Assembly (NCBI RefSeq): GCF_003201655.1
Contig: NZ_QJJU01000010.1
Coordinates: forward strand, 1-37,685
DNA length: 37,685 bases
Source: Mycolicibacterium moriokaense
GTDB taxonomy: Bacteria; Actinomycetota; Actinomycetes; Mycobacteriales; Mycobacteriaceae
Reading direction: 5' to 3'
Positions 1 to 7,860 of the stretch are shown piece by piece. The notes under the pieces are model-generated. The model had not been told where the DNA came from. It saw nothing but the letters and a program-made list of their open reading frames with translations, and did no database searches. Both the position numbers and the translations under genes were made by a program. How positions within the stretch are numbered: position 1 is the first letter of the stretch; each line of letters begins with the position of its first letter.

Positions 1-2
1 TT

Positions 3-44
3 GACTACCTCGATGCCCGAGCTGACCCCATCTTCTGGGGCTAA
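3..44 (+). CDS. Possible C-terminal end of a gene running in from the left
   Basis: One frame gives the short tail DYLDARADPIFWG followed by TAA at 42-44. It has a protein-like composition, but only 13 codons are visible and another frame is also open to a TGA at 58-60. No function can be given. The following 205 bases up to the methyltransferase stop hold no gene I can support. Confidence 0.25.
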   Translation, partial: DYLDARADPIFWG

Positions 45-249
45 CGGCCGGCTAACCTGATCCAACCGATGCACTGACCGGTTGAGCTCAAGGTCCATTT
101 CGGGACATGTTGCGTCTACGCTGCGTCGCCGGTCACGTTGGGCGGGTTCCGAGGAGGAACCGGCCTATGCGTGCGGCGAACAGGACAGACTCAAGCCAAG
201 GTGTGCAGAGTTGCATCAGCTCAAGTCTTTAGGGTCGTAGCGCGACCTC

Positions 250-1089
250 TCAGCCAGTCGATGGTTCTGAGGGGTTATCCGGCGGCTTGCGCCCCCACAC
301 CGCCTGGGTCAACTGTGCGCGGTACATGAATGCCGGGTCCTCGTAGGCGCGGCGCATGTCGGCGGACTCCGATTCGGTGAGAGCGCCCTGGGCAACCATG
401 GCCTCGTCGACGCGCTCCCACGTCTTGATCCACATGAGTGAGAACGGGTCGCGTCCATGGAATATCCGAGCGATACCCTCGTTGCCCATGTCGACTAGGC
501 CGAGATCGCGCATGTGGACCGGCAGAGCCTTGCCGAAGCGCAGGTCGAAAATCCCGGCTGCACAGCCCCAATCGATCCGCTTGCGATGGCAGGAGTCGAA
601 GGTCTCGGCGAGCGGGTGGGCGCGATCAATCGCCTGAGCGAAGTCATTATCGATGTCTTCGACGATCAGCCAGCCACCCGGCCGCAATGCCGCTGTCATG
701 CGGCGCAAAACACTGGCCGGATCCTGCAGGTGCGTAAGGAGAAACCGGCAATGCACCAAGTCGTAAAAGCCGAGATCGAGGTCGTCGCGAGTAACATCGC
801 AGCGCTGCACCTCGATGTTCGGCTCGCGAAGATCGCCGAGAAACCTCAGATCAACATCGGCGGCAACAACACACCCCTGCGGACCGACCCGTTCCGAAAG
901 CCAACGCACAACTGAACCCGCACCGGCAGCAACCTCCAGGCAACGCCACCCCGCCCGGACGCCGATAGTGTCAAGGTATCGGAACGTCGACGGATCGGAT
1001 TCGGTCTCAAGCAGCCGCAGCCGCGCCAGCTCATCGGCGTCCTCCGCATTAGCCGCGAAATACTGAGCAACATCAGGATCGGTTGTCAT
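250..1089 (-). CDS. SAM-dependent class I methyltransferase
   Basis: A 279-residue protein with a Rossmann-type methyltransferase fold. Motif I is visible as LEVAAGAG at residues 51-58. An acidic strand end (AADVD) follows, then a DLVHCRFLLTHL segment and the post-motif RPGGWLIVEDID, all typical of the Methyltransf_11/25 group. The C-terminal third (substrate side) has no signature I recognise, so the methyl acceptor is unknown; secondary-metabolite or lipid methylation are the usual roles. The ATG at 1089 begins MTTDPDVAQYF, a usual N-terminus for this group. It stands alone, with no co-directional neighbour. A TTGTCA-N17-CATCAT pair lies upstream. Confidence 0.85.
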   Translation of the reverse strand: MTTDPDVAQYFAANAEDADELARLRLLETESDPSTFRYLDTIGVRAGWRCLEVAAGAGSVVRWLSERVGPQGCVVAADVDLRFLGDLREPNIEVQRCDVTRDDLDLGFYDLVHCRFLLTHLQDPASVLRRMTAALRPGGWLIVEDIDNDFAQAIDRAHPLAETFDSCHRKRIDWGCAAGIFDLRFGKALPVHMRDLGLVDMGNEGIARIFHGRDPFSLMWIKTWERVDEAMVAQGALTESESADMRRAYEDPAFMYRAQLTQAVWGRKPPDNPSEPSTG

Positions 1090-1457
1090 CGTGGTTCACC
1101 CACCCTGCATCCTTGCGAGTAGTTGCGTATTTGTGATGATGAACCTTCGAGCTAACTATGACAACCCTGAAAGCCCAGTCTGAATATTGACGGTGAGTAT
1201 TCCGGCAACCGTGCCTCGTGCCTCCGAGTACCAGCAGCGCCGTGGACACGCGCACAGGATGTCACAAGGAACGCCGACCCACCTCGAACATCGTCGGATC
1301 GATCCGCCAGTTTGGTAGGCGGCCCGTCACAACATGTGCAATGTGGCGATGTCGGGCCGGTCCCCCGTTATGCGGAGTATCTTTGCCAGCACTGCACCTG
1401 GTCGAAGAATCCGATCTTGTCGGTTTCGCACCCAGGTCTGGTTCAGAGGACACAGAC
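1090..1457. other. Intergenic region between divergent genes
   Basis: 368 bases separate the methyltransferase start from the exported-protein start. Apart from the candidate minus-strand promoter I see no gene. Plus-strand open frames here are shadows: the frame of the exported protein stays open upstream to 1218, but that stretch has no signal-peptide logic and no protein-like composition. Confidence 0.5.
1136..1164 (-). promoter_or_regulatory. Candidate promoter of the methyltransferase gene
   Basis: Reading the minus strand, TTGTCA (1164-1159) is followed after 17 bases by CATCAT (1141-1136), about 47 bases before the ATG. Spacing is ideal for a SigA-type promoter, but the -10 box matches TATAAT at only four of six positions. 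Confidence 0.3.
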
Positions 1458-1844
1458 ATGACCACAACATTTCGCCGACGTCACGCCACACTCGCGGTGG
1501 CAGCGGCTGCCGTGCCCCTTCTGCTCTTAGGCGCACCGACCGCGCCCGCCTACGCAGATGACATGGGTCCAACGCCTGCTCCCGCGCCGAATCCGTATCC
1601 TCCGGTCGAAATCAGCACCTATCCTCCGGCCTTTTGGAACGGCAACGATTCGATGGCCCCCGCACCATATATCGCGGCACCTACCGCTCCGTTGACGCCT
1701 GCTGAGGTCCAAGCCCTCCTTGGGGGATCAGGGCAGGTCTCGAATCCGCCGCCGCTTCTTTATGGACCCGGCGGTGTGCCAATGCCGCCAGAACTGCAGG
1801 TGCAGATCAGCGAAGGCTCCGACTTCGGTCCCCCGCCGGATTAG
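1458..1844 (+). CDS. Small proline-rich exported protein
   Basis: A 128-residue protein with a clear Sec signal peptide: basic n-region (FRRRHAT, residues 5-11), hydrophobic core at about 12-26 and an Ala-rich cleavage region near APAYA-DD (about 30-36). The mature part is rich in Pro, Ala and Gly (PTPAPAPNPYPP, VSNPPPLLYGPGG) and lacks Cys or any catalytic motif, so it is probably a secreted or cell-wall-associated mycobacterial protein of unknown role. I chose ATG 1458 because AGAGGA (1445-1450) lies seven bases upstream and the signal peptide starts there; the open frame extends to 1218 without support. Confidence 0.75.
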   Translation: MTTTFRRRHATLAVAAAAVPLLLLGAPTAPAYADDMGPTPAPAPNPYPPVEISTYPPAFWNGNDSMAPAPYIAAPTAPLTPAEVQALLGGSGQVSNPPPLLYGPGGVPMPPELQVQISEGSDFGPPPD

Positions 1845-2270
1845 CCCTGCGAGCACGTTCCCCTGCGAGGCCGTACTAGCGACCGATGACCCGCACGCGC
1901 GGAGCGTGTTCAAGCGAGGAGAAACCGCCAGGAAAACGGGGTGGTGGACACTGGCCTTGTCGTTTGTCAAAAATCGGTGATTTCTTATCGCAGGTCAGCA
2001 TGGTGTCGGCTGATCACTGCCACCAGTCATTTATAGACAATGTGTTGTGGGACAGGGTGACTCGTACTTCTAGGGGCCGATATTTGGAAACCTTTTGAGC
2101 TCTGAGGAGTGAAACTGCAGGCCAAAGCTATTGGAATGGACGGCAACTGGGTCAGTGCAGGTCGTAGTTGGGCTACAAACACCTCTTTGGGCTATAAAGC
2201 GCTCTCGATAAAACACCGGCGTCGGGGCTATGGCCCGCCTGACACGCCAGCGCCTGACCAGCATGAATCT
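1845..2270. other. Low-G+C intergenic gap
   Basis: 426 bases without a gene I can support. By my count 1981-2220 is 120/240 = 50% G+C, against 68% in a sample inside the DoxX-like gene. It contains a 12-base near-direct repeat (TTGGGCTACAAA at 2168-2179, TTGGGCTATAAA at 2187-2198, period 19) and small inverted repeats (AAATC-GGT-GATTT at 1971-1983). It may be an insertion scar or the edge of an acquired segment. Confidence 0.45.
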
Positions 2271-2729
2271 CTACTGGCTTCCCTTCAGGCTGGAGAGGAT
2301 GTTCTGGATGGCTTCGTCCTGGGACAGGAGGTGGGCCTGGATCTGCTTCGCCTCCTCCAGCACCGCCGAGGCGTCGTTATAGGTAGCCAGAGACCTGGCG
2401 TCCGCTGCGGCTGCCTGCACGTTCTGGCCGACGATGATGATGGGCAGCAGAACGAGCTGGAGGAACGTCTGCGCCACCCAAGCAACAATGATGAGTCTGT
2501 CTCCGCTGGCGAAGGCCGCTGGAGCACTGACCAGGGTCAGGATGGTGAAGACGTAGGCAGTCCACATCGTTCCAACGATCAGGGTGATCCTCAGACCGAT
2601 CTTCGCGTTGAAACGACCCATGACTCCCTGGCCGTGAACTTCAGCGCGAGCTTCTGCGACGGTGGGTGCCCCAGACTCCTGCCGCGCCTTCATGTGTGGG
2701 TGAGGGACGTACTTAAATGGTGTGCTCAT
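2271..2729 (-). CDS. Two-helix membrane protein, phage/accessory type
   Basis: A 152-residue protein: polar N-terminus (1-40), transmembrane helix about 46-68, short Gly-Asp turn, second helix about 79-101 ending in LPIIIVGQN, then a soluble, probably coiled C-terminal helix (102-148, rich in Ala, Gln, Glu). The layout resembles DUF1003-like small membrane proteins and proteins I associate with actinobacteriophages, but I do not recognise a specific family. I chose ATG 2729 because GAGGAG (2745-2740) lies ten bases upstream; the longer open frame to 2813 would run through the tRNA-like sequence. That sequence ends exactly where the ribosome binding site begins, which is unusual. Confidence 0.6.
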   Translation of the reverse strand: MSTPFKYVPHPHMKARQESGAPTVAEARAEVHGQGVMGRFNAKIGLRITLIVGTMWTAYVFTILTLVSAPAAFASGDRLIIVAWVAQTFLQLVLLPIIIVGQNVQAAAADARSLATYNDASAVLEEAKQIQAHLLSQDEAIQNILSSLKGSQ

Positions 2730-2745
2730 GACGAAATTACTCCTC

Positions 2746-2817
2746 TGGCAAGGTTGGCGAGAATCGAACTCGGGCACGTCGGTTTTGGAGACCGGGTCGC
2801 GCCACCCGCTCAACCGT
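2746..2817 (-). tRNA. tRNA-Trp(CCA)-like sequence with a shortened D arm
   Basis: On the minus strand: acceptor strand ACGGTTG (2817-2811) pairs with CAACCTT at six of seven positions, followed by G and an encoded CCA (2748-2746). The anticodon loop CTCCAAA carries CCA (2788-2786) between CCGGT and ACCGA (four pairs). The T arm has loop TTCGATT with stem CCGAG/CTCGC (four of five pairs). The D region is about four bases too short and forms only a 3-bp GCG/CGC stem. It differs strongly from the housekeeping actinobacterial tRNA-Trp. It may be a phage or plasmid tRNA, a degenerate copy, or a tRNA mimic in the leader of the downstream gene. Confidence 0.5.
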
Positions 2818-2931
2818 ATGCGATGCGTCGGGGGAGACTCTACTGCTCGTCACGACTTCTCACCTGCGCAAACACCCCCAGCCGTGGCCCAGAGTCGCCG
2901 TGCAGACTAAGAGTCTCCAGCTCCATGGACC

Positions 2932-3498
2932 CTACTTTGCACAGGCATCTGTATCCGGCTCGGCCACCCAACGCTTGTTGTGCTTGAGGATCTTGCGGAG
3001 CGCCGCCTCATTGTCGGGCTCAGGTCCGCCCTTTCTGTGCGACCGCGCCTGGCGGATGGCAACGGCGCAACCGCCCTCGTCGAGGATTCTCGCGACGATG
3101 GGGCGCACGACGGGGCTAAGAATGTGCTCGCCGCCCCTGTCTTGGGCTTCCTCGAGGAGTTGCTCCTTCACAAAGTCGAAGGCTCCGGGGCGCACCGCAT
3201 CCAGCACATCTCGCACACGGCCCAGGACCAATATGGCCAGCCGGGTAACGGTTTTGGCGATCTTCTGCGCCGCCGATGAGATCGCATCAAGCGCAGCGCC
3301 GATGGCGGATTTCAGCAGCGGTGTGATGTTGTCGAAGATGACGTGCGCCGGGGGAATGGGAACGGTGCCGACAAGTATCTTGCATGTGCACTCGCTGGCG
3401 CGATGGACGAGTTCGGTCAGCACCGCCTTGGCGGGGGGCTGAGATGGCGACGCGTCGGGACCAGCATCGTCATCCTCGTCGGCTTGCTGCGCTGACAT
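2932..3498 (-). CDS. Hypothetical protein, unknown family
   Basis: 188 residues if started at ATG 3498 (MSAQQADEDDD). The first 24 residues are acidic and Pro-rich and probably disordered. A Cys pair (C37, C39) precedes a run of amphipathic helices (about 58-112, with SAIGAALDAISSAAQKIAK). The C-terminal part (115-175) mixes acidic and basic residues and ends in a Cys. There is no signal peptide, clear membrane helix or known motif. The frame stays open upstream to 3624 and no convincing ribosome binding site fixes the start. Context (low-G+C gap, tRNA-like sequence, phage-type membrane protein) suggests an accessory gene. I cannot assign a function. Confidence 0.5.
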   Translation of the reverse strand: MSAQQADEDDDAGPDASPSQPPAKAVLTELVHRASECTCKILVGTVPIPPAHVIFDNITPLLKSAIGAALDAISSAAQKIAKTVTRLAILVLGRVRDVLDAVRPGAFDFVKEQLLEEAQDRGGEHILSPVVRPIVARILDEGGCAVAIRQARSHRKGGPEPDNEAALRKILKHNKRWVAEPDTDACAK

Positions 3499-3787
3499 GG
3501 TCAGTGCTCGACCGACCTGTCCGTCCTGGAACCCATCCCGCGAAGCCGTGGCCCTCCAGGATGTCGCCGGACCGTTAGCGTTGATGGGGTTTTGGCCCAA
3601 TGATGTTGAGCCACAACATTTCACGAGCCTGGAACAGCTGTTGTACTCGCAGCGCCCAAGTCAATGCGCCTGACTGCTACCCATCCCCGACAGGCCGTTG
3701 GCATTCTCGCTGACTCCGAGGCGGAGTTTCGAGACTCTCGTATCTCGTCTATTTCGCGACATCTGTGTTGCCGAGGGAAGACCGCTA

Positions 3788-4342
3788 CTACCCGTCGAAA
3801 AGCATCAGCGCGATCTTCTCCACGTCGGCCATCGGATCGTCGTAGGTGTCGATCGCCTCGTTCAGCCGAAGCATCACAAAGCCGTGCACCAGAGACCATG
3901 CCGCAAGCGCGGCGCTTTTCGGATCAGCTTTGGCGCGTGGGTCTTTCAGCGTGCCGACGCCCTGGGCCAGTTCCGTTCCCGCCGCGTCTTGGGCCGCCTT
4001 GAGATCGGAGTCGTCGGGGTTGACGAGCGAACGGTCGAACATCACGGCGTAGTGGCCGGGATGATCCAGCGCAAACCGCACATAGGCCAGCGCCGCGGCG
4101 ATGAAGTCCGGCCGGGCATCCGCCAGCGCTTCGGCCAACAGCCGCCAGCCCTGCCCGGCGAGCGCGGTGAAGAGCCCACGGCGGTCGGTGAAGTGGTGCG
4201 CAGGCGCCGCGTGCGAGACGCCTGCCTCCCGCGCGAGTTCCCGCAGCGAGATCCCGTCGGCGCCGCGCTCGGCCACAAGGGCCGCGGCCTTGGCCAGGAT
4301 GACGGCCTTCAGGTCGCCGTGGTGGTAGGAGTCCCTGCTCAT
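3788..4342 (-). CDS. TetR/AcrR-family regulator
   Basis: 184 residues. The N-terminal helix-turn-helix reads SLRELAREAGVSHAAPAHHF at about 32-51, the classic TetR DNA-recognition segment. The C-terminal ligand domain contains LAAWSLVHGFVMLRLNEAI (about 144-162), the Trp-x-x-x-His-Gly pattern of the WHG-type TetR C-terminal domain. The gene is divergent from the DoxX-like gene with 90 bases between the starts, so it probably represses that gene and itself. The ligand cannot be read from the sequence. Confidence 0.9.
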   Translation of the reverse strand: MSRDSYHHGDLKAVILAKAAALVAERGADGISLRELAREAGVSHAAPAHHFTDRRGLFTALAGQGWRLLAEALADARPDFIAAALAYVRFALDHPGHYAVMFDRSLVNPDDSDLKAAQDAAGTELAQGVGTLKDPRAKADPKSAALAAWSLVHGFVMLRLNEAIDTYDDPMADVEKIALMLFDG

Positions 4343-4364
4343 GCCGCCATCATAACCGGGAATC

Positions 4365-4393
4365 TTGACAGCGCCTAGATTGTCCCCTAGCGT
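4365..4393 (+). promoter_or_regulatory. SigA-type promoter of the DoxX-like gene
   Basis: TTGACA (4365-4370), 17 bases, then TAGCGT (4388-4393): a perfect -35 and a good mycobacterial -10 with ideal spacing, about 40 bases before the ATG. GACA...TGTC (4367-4384) and the palindrome TCTAGA (4414-4419) lie in or near it and could be parts of the TetR operator. Confidence 0.6.
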
Positions 4394-4432
4394 GTTCCAC
4401 TATCTTGTCATTGTCTAGATCTGGAGTTTGTG

Positions 4433-4882
4433 ATGGCCGCCATCGTGTCTCTGGTGCTTGGCACCTTCGCCGCCCGGTTGATCGGCTGGCTTGGGGTCGA
4501 CTATGTCGACAGCTGGCCTCAGGCCGTCGCCGTCGGGCTTGCGGTGATGTTCGTGATGACCGGGGTCGCGCATTTCGTTCCAGCGATGCGGCGCGACATG
4601 ATCGCGATCGTGCCGCCGCGGCTGCCTGCCCCGGGACTGCTGGTCACAATCACCGGTGTGCTCGAACTGCTCGGCGCAGCGGGGTTGCTTTACCCGCCAA
4701 CCCGAGTCGCCGCGGCGGTGTGCCTGTTCGCGTTGATGCTGGTGATGTTCCCCGCCAACGTTTACGCGGCGCGGATGCCCAACCCGCCCAAGTCCATGAC
4801 GTCGCGACTGGACGTGCGCACCGCCGAGGAGATCGTGTTCCTAGCTGCTGCCGTCATGGTTGGCCTTGGCAGCATCCAGTAG
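4433..4882 (+). CDS. DoxX-like small integral membrane protein
   Basis: 149 residues with four hydrophobic segments (about 1-20, 35-55, 68-88 and 92-112, plus a hydrophobic C-terminus) and the DoxX-family features GVAHFVPAMRRDM and ITGVLELLGAAGLL. Proteins of this group sit in the cytoplasmic membrane and have been tied to redox balance and quinone-linked functions; the exact role here is unknown. ATG 4433 is preceded by CTGGAG (4421-4426, six bases away); GTG 4430 is also possible. The last 42 bases overlap the 3' end of ptrB tail to tail. Regulation by the divergent TetR gene is likely. Confidence 0.8.
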   Translation: MAAIVSLVLGTFAARLIGWLGVDYVDSWPQAVAVGLAVMFVMTGVAHFVPAMRRDMIAIVPPRLPAPGLLVTITGVLELLGAAGLLYPPTRVAAAVCLFALMLVMFPANVYAARMPNPPKSMTSRLDVRTAEEIVFLAAAVMVGLGSIQ

Positions 4883-6946
4883 CCAGGCGTACTGGAAAGC
4901 GGCTTCCTTCCAGCGCTCGTAGCGTCCACTGATGCCACCATGCCCGGCGGTCATCTCGGTCTTGAGCAACACCGGATGGCCGTCGGTTTTGGTATGCCGA
5001 AGCGCCGCAACCCATTTCGCAGGTTCCACGTAGTAGACCCTGGTGTCGTTCAGCGACGTCATCGCCAGAATTGCGGGATAGTCCTTGGCCTCGATGTTCT
5101 CGTAGGGCGTGTAGGACTTCATGTAGAAGTAGACGTCTTTGTCTTCCAGGGGGTTTCCCCACTCGTCCCACTCGGTGACTGTCAGTGGCAGCGACGGGTC
5201 AAGGATCGTGGTCAACGCGTCGACGAACGGCACCGCAGCCAGGACGCCCGCGAACAGGTCTGGTGCCATGTTCGCGACCGCACCCATCAGAAGTCCGCCC
5301 GCGCTGCCGCCAAAGGCGACAAGGTTCTCCGGCCGGGTCACATCGGTGGCGACGAGATGGGCTGCCGCGGCGATGAAGTCGGTGAAGGTGTTCTTCTTCT
5401 CCAACAGCTTGCCGTGCTCGTACCACGGCCTGCCAAGCTCGCCGCCGCCCCGCACGTGCGCGACCGCGAACACCATGCCGCGGTCCAGCAGCGACAGCCG
5501 GGCGATGGAGAACCGCGGGTCCTCACACGACTCGTAGGCTCCGTAGCCGTACAGCAGCGTCGGCGCTGGGTAGGGCACGCCGGTGCGGTGCACGATCGAG
5601 ATCGGCACCCGCGCCCCGTCGGCCGCGACGGCCCAGTCGCGGCGCTCCACGTACTCGTCGGGGTGGTAGTCGCCGAGCACCGGCTGTTCACGTAGCAGCG
5701 TTCGTTCGCCGGTGGCGAGGTCGATGTCGTAGATGCGCACCGGAATGACGAACGACGTCGCGCCGACCCGCAGTTTCGGTGAACTCCAGTTCGGGTTTCC
5801 GGAAAGGCCTGCCGACATCAGCTCGGAGTCGAAGGTGATGTCTTCGGGATGGCCGTAGCCGCCATCCGCGTAAACCGGCCACAGTTGGATCCGTGGCAAC
5901 GCCTCGCTACGGTAGCTGACCACCAGGTGGCCTTCGAATGCGTCGACGGAGTCGAGCCGCACATCATCGCGGTGCTCGATCAGTGTGCGAAAGGTGTTGG
6001 GATCGCTCACCGGAGCCTCGACGAGCGTGAAGTTCTCGGCGCCGTCGTTGTGCAGGATCAGGAACCGGTCCTCACCGCCGACAACCGCGTGTTCGACGGA
6101 GTACTCGACAAGCTCACGGCGCGGCCAGATGGTGGTGAACTCGGTTTCGCCGTCGGCCGCGTCGCCGTAGCGCAACTCGGAGGTGACGGCGCTACCCGCA
6201 GCGATGATCATGTACTTGTTGCTGCGGGTGCGGCCGACCGCAAGCCAGAATTTCTCGTCGGGCTCGTGGTAGACCCTCGCTGCGGGCAACCCGGCACCGA
6301 GGCGGTGCCGCCACACGGTGTCGGGACGCCAAGCCTCGTCGACGGTGACGTAGTACACGGTGTGGTTGTCGGCACCCCAGGTGGCGCCTGCGCCGATGCC
6401 GACGATCTGGTCGTCGTACAGGGCGCCGGTGCGCAAGTCCTTGAACCGCAACGTGTATCGCTCGTCGCCCTTGACATCAACGGAGTAGGCCAGGATGTTG
6501 CCGTCGAGGCTGACGCTGGCAGCCCCCAGTGAGAAGAAGTCGTGTCCCTCGGCCTCGATGTTCTCGTCGAGCAGGACTTGCTCGCCGGGGATTGCGGTTT
6601 CCTCGTCGAGCTCGGGCGGCACCCAGTCGTCGGGATCGGTGACCGGGCAACGGCATTGCACGCTGTACTGCTTGCCTTCGAAGCTCCTGCCGTAGTACCA
6701 CCAGTCGTCGCGACGGGTCGGAACGGAAAGATCGGTTTCCTTGGTGCGCGCCTTTATCTCGTCGAAGATCTTCTGCCGCAGCGGTGCCAGATCAGACGTC
6801 GCATGTTCGGTGTAGTCGTTCTCGGCCTTGAGGTAGTCGGTGACCTCTGGATTCGACTTGTCGCGCAGCCACTCGTATGGGTCGATGAACACATCGCCAT
6901 GATGTTCGCGGCGATGCTCGACACGTTTGGCCACCGGCGGCTTCAC
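4841..6946 (-). CDS. ptrB: Oligopeptidase B (prolyl oligopeptidase family S9A)
   Basis: A 701-residue cytosolic serine peptidase that cleaves short peptides after Arg or Lys. The N-terminal part (about 1-70 plus a beta-propeller to about 410) gates substrate size; the alpha/beta-hydrolase domain follows. The catalytic triad is visible: Ser548 in GGSAGG, Asp634 in SLNDTRV and His669 in AGHGG. The FGYGAYE-type motif of the family appears as LYGYGAYE. Length fits full-length oligopeptidase B. In M. tuberculosis H37Rv the locus is split into two genes (ptrBa, ptrBb); here it is one intact frame. It starts inside the purC stop region (four-base ATGA overlap), so it is probably translationally coupled to purC. 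Confidence 0.95.
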   Translation of the reverse strand: MKPPVAKRVEHRREHHGDVFIDPYEWLRDKSNPEVTDYLKAENDYTEHATSDLAPLRQKIFDEIKARTKETDLSVPTRRDDWWYYGRSFEGKQYSVQCRCPVTDPDDWVPPELDEETAIPGEQVLLDENIEAEGHDFFSLGAASVSLDGNILAYSVDVKGDERYTLRFKDLRTGALYDDQIVGIGAGATWGADNHTVYYVTVDEAWRPDTVWRHRLGAGLPAARVYHEPDEKFWLAVGRTRSNKYMIIAAGSAVTSELRYGDAADGETEFTTIWPRRELVEYSVEHAVVGGEDRFLILHNDGAENFTLVEAPVSDPNTFRTLIEHRDDVRLDSVDAFEGHLVVSYRSEALPRIQLWPVYADGGYGHPEDITFDSELMSAGLSGNPNWSSPKLRVGATSFVIPVRIYDIDLATGERTLLREQPVLGDYHPDEYVERRDWAVAADGARVPISIVHRTGVPYPAPTLLYGYGAYESCEDPRFSIARLSLLDRGMVFAVAHVRGGGELGRPWYEHGKLLEKKNTFTDFIAAAAHLVATDVTRPENLVAFGGSAGGLLMGAVANMAPDLFAGVLAAVPFVDALTTILDPSLPLTVTEWDEWGNPLEDKDVYFYMKSYTPYENIEAKDYPAILAMTSLNDTRVYYVEPAKWVAALRHTKTDGHPVLLKTEMTAGHGGISGRYERWKEAAFQYAWLLDAAKANHDGSS

Positions 6947-7830
6947 GGCTTGAGCCAGTCGCTGAACTTGAGGCCCGAGATGCGCTCGTAGGCTTCGATA
7001 TAGCGTGCGCGGGTGGCGTCGAGGATGTCGGGCGGCAGCGGGGGCGGCGGCTTGTCGCCGTTGCGGTCCCAGCCGGAGTCCGGACCGGTGAGCCAGTTGC
7101 GCACGAACTGCTTGTCGAAGCTGTTCTGGACGACGCCCTCCTTCCAGTCGTCGGCGCCCCAGTACCTGCTGGAGTCCGGGGTGAACACCTCGTCGGCCAA
7201 TCGCAGGTTGCCGTGCTTGTCGACACCGAACTCGAACTTGGTGTCCGCGACGATGATTCCCTTCGTCAACGCGTGGTCCGCGCCCTGAATGTAGGTCTGC
7301 AGTGTGCGCTCGCGCAGCTGGTTAGCCCTGACGGCGCCGACGAGCTCGATGACATCGTTGAACGAGATGTTCTCATCGTGTTGCCCCAGTTCGGCTTTGG
7401 TGGCCGGGGTGAACAGCGGCTCGGCGAACTTGCTGGCCTCGGACAGCCCGGGCGGCAGCACGATACCGCACACCTTGCCGGTCTTCTGGTAGTCGATGAG
7501 GCCCGAGCCTGTCAGGTAGCCGCGAGCCACTGCCTCCACCGGCAGCATCTCGAGCTCCTGCACTACCAACGCACGGCCGAGCACGTCTTCGGGAATGCGT
7601 TCGTCGTCAGGTGGGCCCGCCAGATGGTTGGGCGCCTTGACGTAGTCGAAGAAGAAGACGCTCATCGCGGTCAGGATGCGGCCCTTGTCGGGTATCTCCG
7701 AGTCGAGGATGTAGTCGTACGCCGAGATCCGGTCGGTGGCGACGAACAGCAGATGCTCGTCGTCGATGCGGTACAGCTCGCGAACCTTGCCGCTGGCCAG
7801 ATGTTCGTAGTCCGACAGAGACGGGCGCAT
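6943..7830 (-). CDS. purC: SAICAR synthetase (purine biosynthesis)
   Basis: 295 residues. It joins aspartate to CAIR using ATP to form SAICAR, step 8 of IMP synthesis, in the cytosol. Family segments are clear: ASGKVRELY (12-20), [11 protein letters not shown] (about 29-39), [15 protein letters not shown], and [10 protein letters not shown] near residue 195, with [14 protein letters not shown] behind it. Length fits the M. tuberculosis enzyme. On the minus strand TAGGCT (7842-7837) lies exactly six bases before the ATG, which predicts a leaderless mRNA. ptrB follows with a four-base overlap. Confidence 0.97.
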   Translation of the reverse strand: MRPSLSDYEHLASGKVRELYRIDDEHLLFVATDRISAYDYILDSEIPDKGRILTAMSVFFFDYVKAPNHLAGPPDDERIPEDVLGRALVVQELEMLPVEAVARGYLTGSGLIDYQKTGKVCGIVLPPGLSEASKFAEPLFTPATKAELGQHDENISFNDVIELVGAVRANQLRERTLQTYIQGADHALTKGIIVADTKFEFGVDKHGNLRLADEVFTPDSSRYWGADDWKEGVVQNSFDKQFVRNWLTGPDSGWDRNGDKPPPPLPPDILDATRARYIEAYERISGLKFSDWLKP

Positions 7831-7836
7831 CGGGCC

Positions 7837-7842
7837 AGCCTA
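7837..7842 (-). promoter_or_regulatory. -10 box of purC, leaderless start
   Basis: TAGGCT on the minus strand fits TANNNT and is followed by six bases and then the purC ATG (7830), placing the first transcribed base at the start codon. There is no Shine-Dalgarno sequence. Confidence 0.45.
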
Positions 7843-7860
7843 TCTGCTGGGATCAATGCC

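Noticed and set aside
167..232. A 21-codon frame with GAGGAGG nine bases upstream (starts MRAANRT)
   Set aside because: Good ribosome binding site, but the peptide has no recognisable feature and no downstream gene on the same strand.
1971..1983. Small A+T-rich hairpin AAATC-GGT-GATTT
   Set aside because: Five base pairs in A+T-rich DNA are expected by chance and there is no gene end on the right strand close by.
2109..2987. Long plus-strand frame antisense to the membrane protein and the tRNA-like sequence
   Set aside because: Its composition follows the opposite strand's codons; the minus-strand gene has membrane helices and a ribosome binding site.
4940..6532. Several long plus-strand frames across ptrB
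   Set aside because: They are antisense shadows of a well-identified gene in high-G+C DNA.
7213..7860. Upstream extension of the membrane-protein frame
   Set aside because: It runs antisense through purC and has no protein-like features; the family protein starts at 7861.
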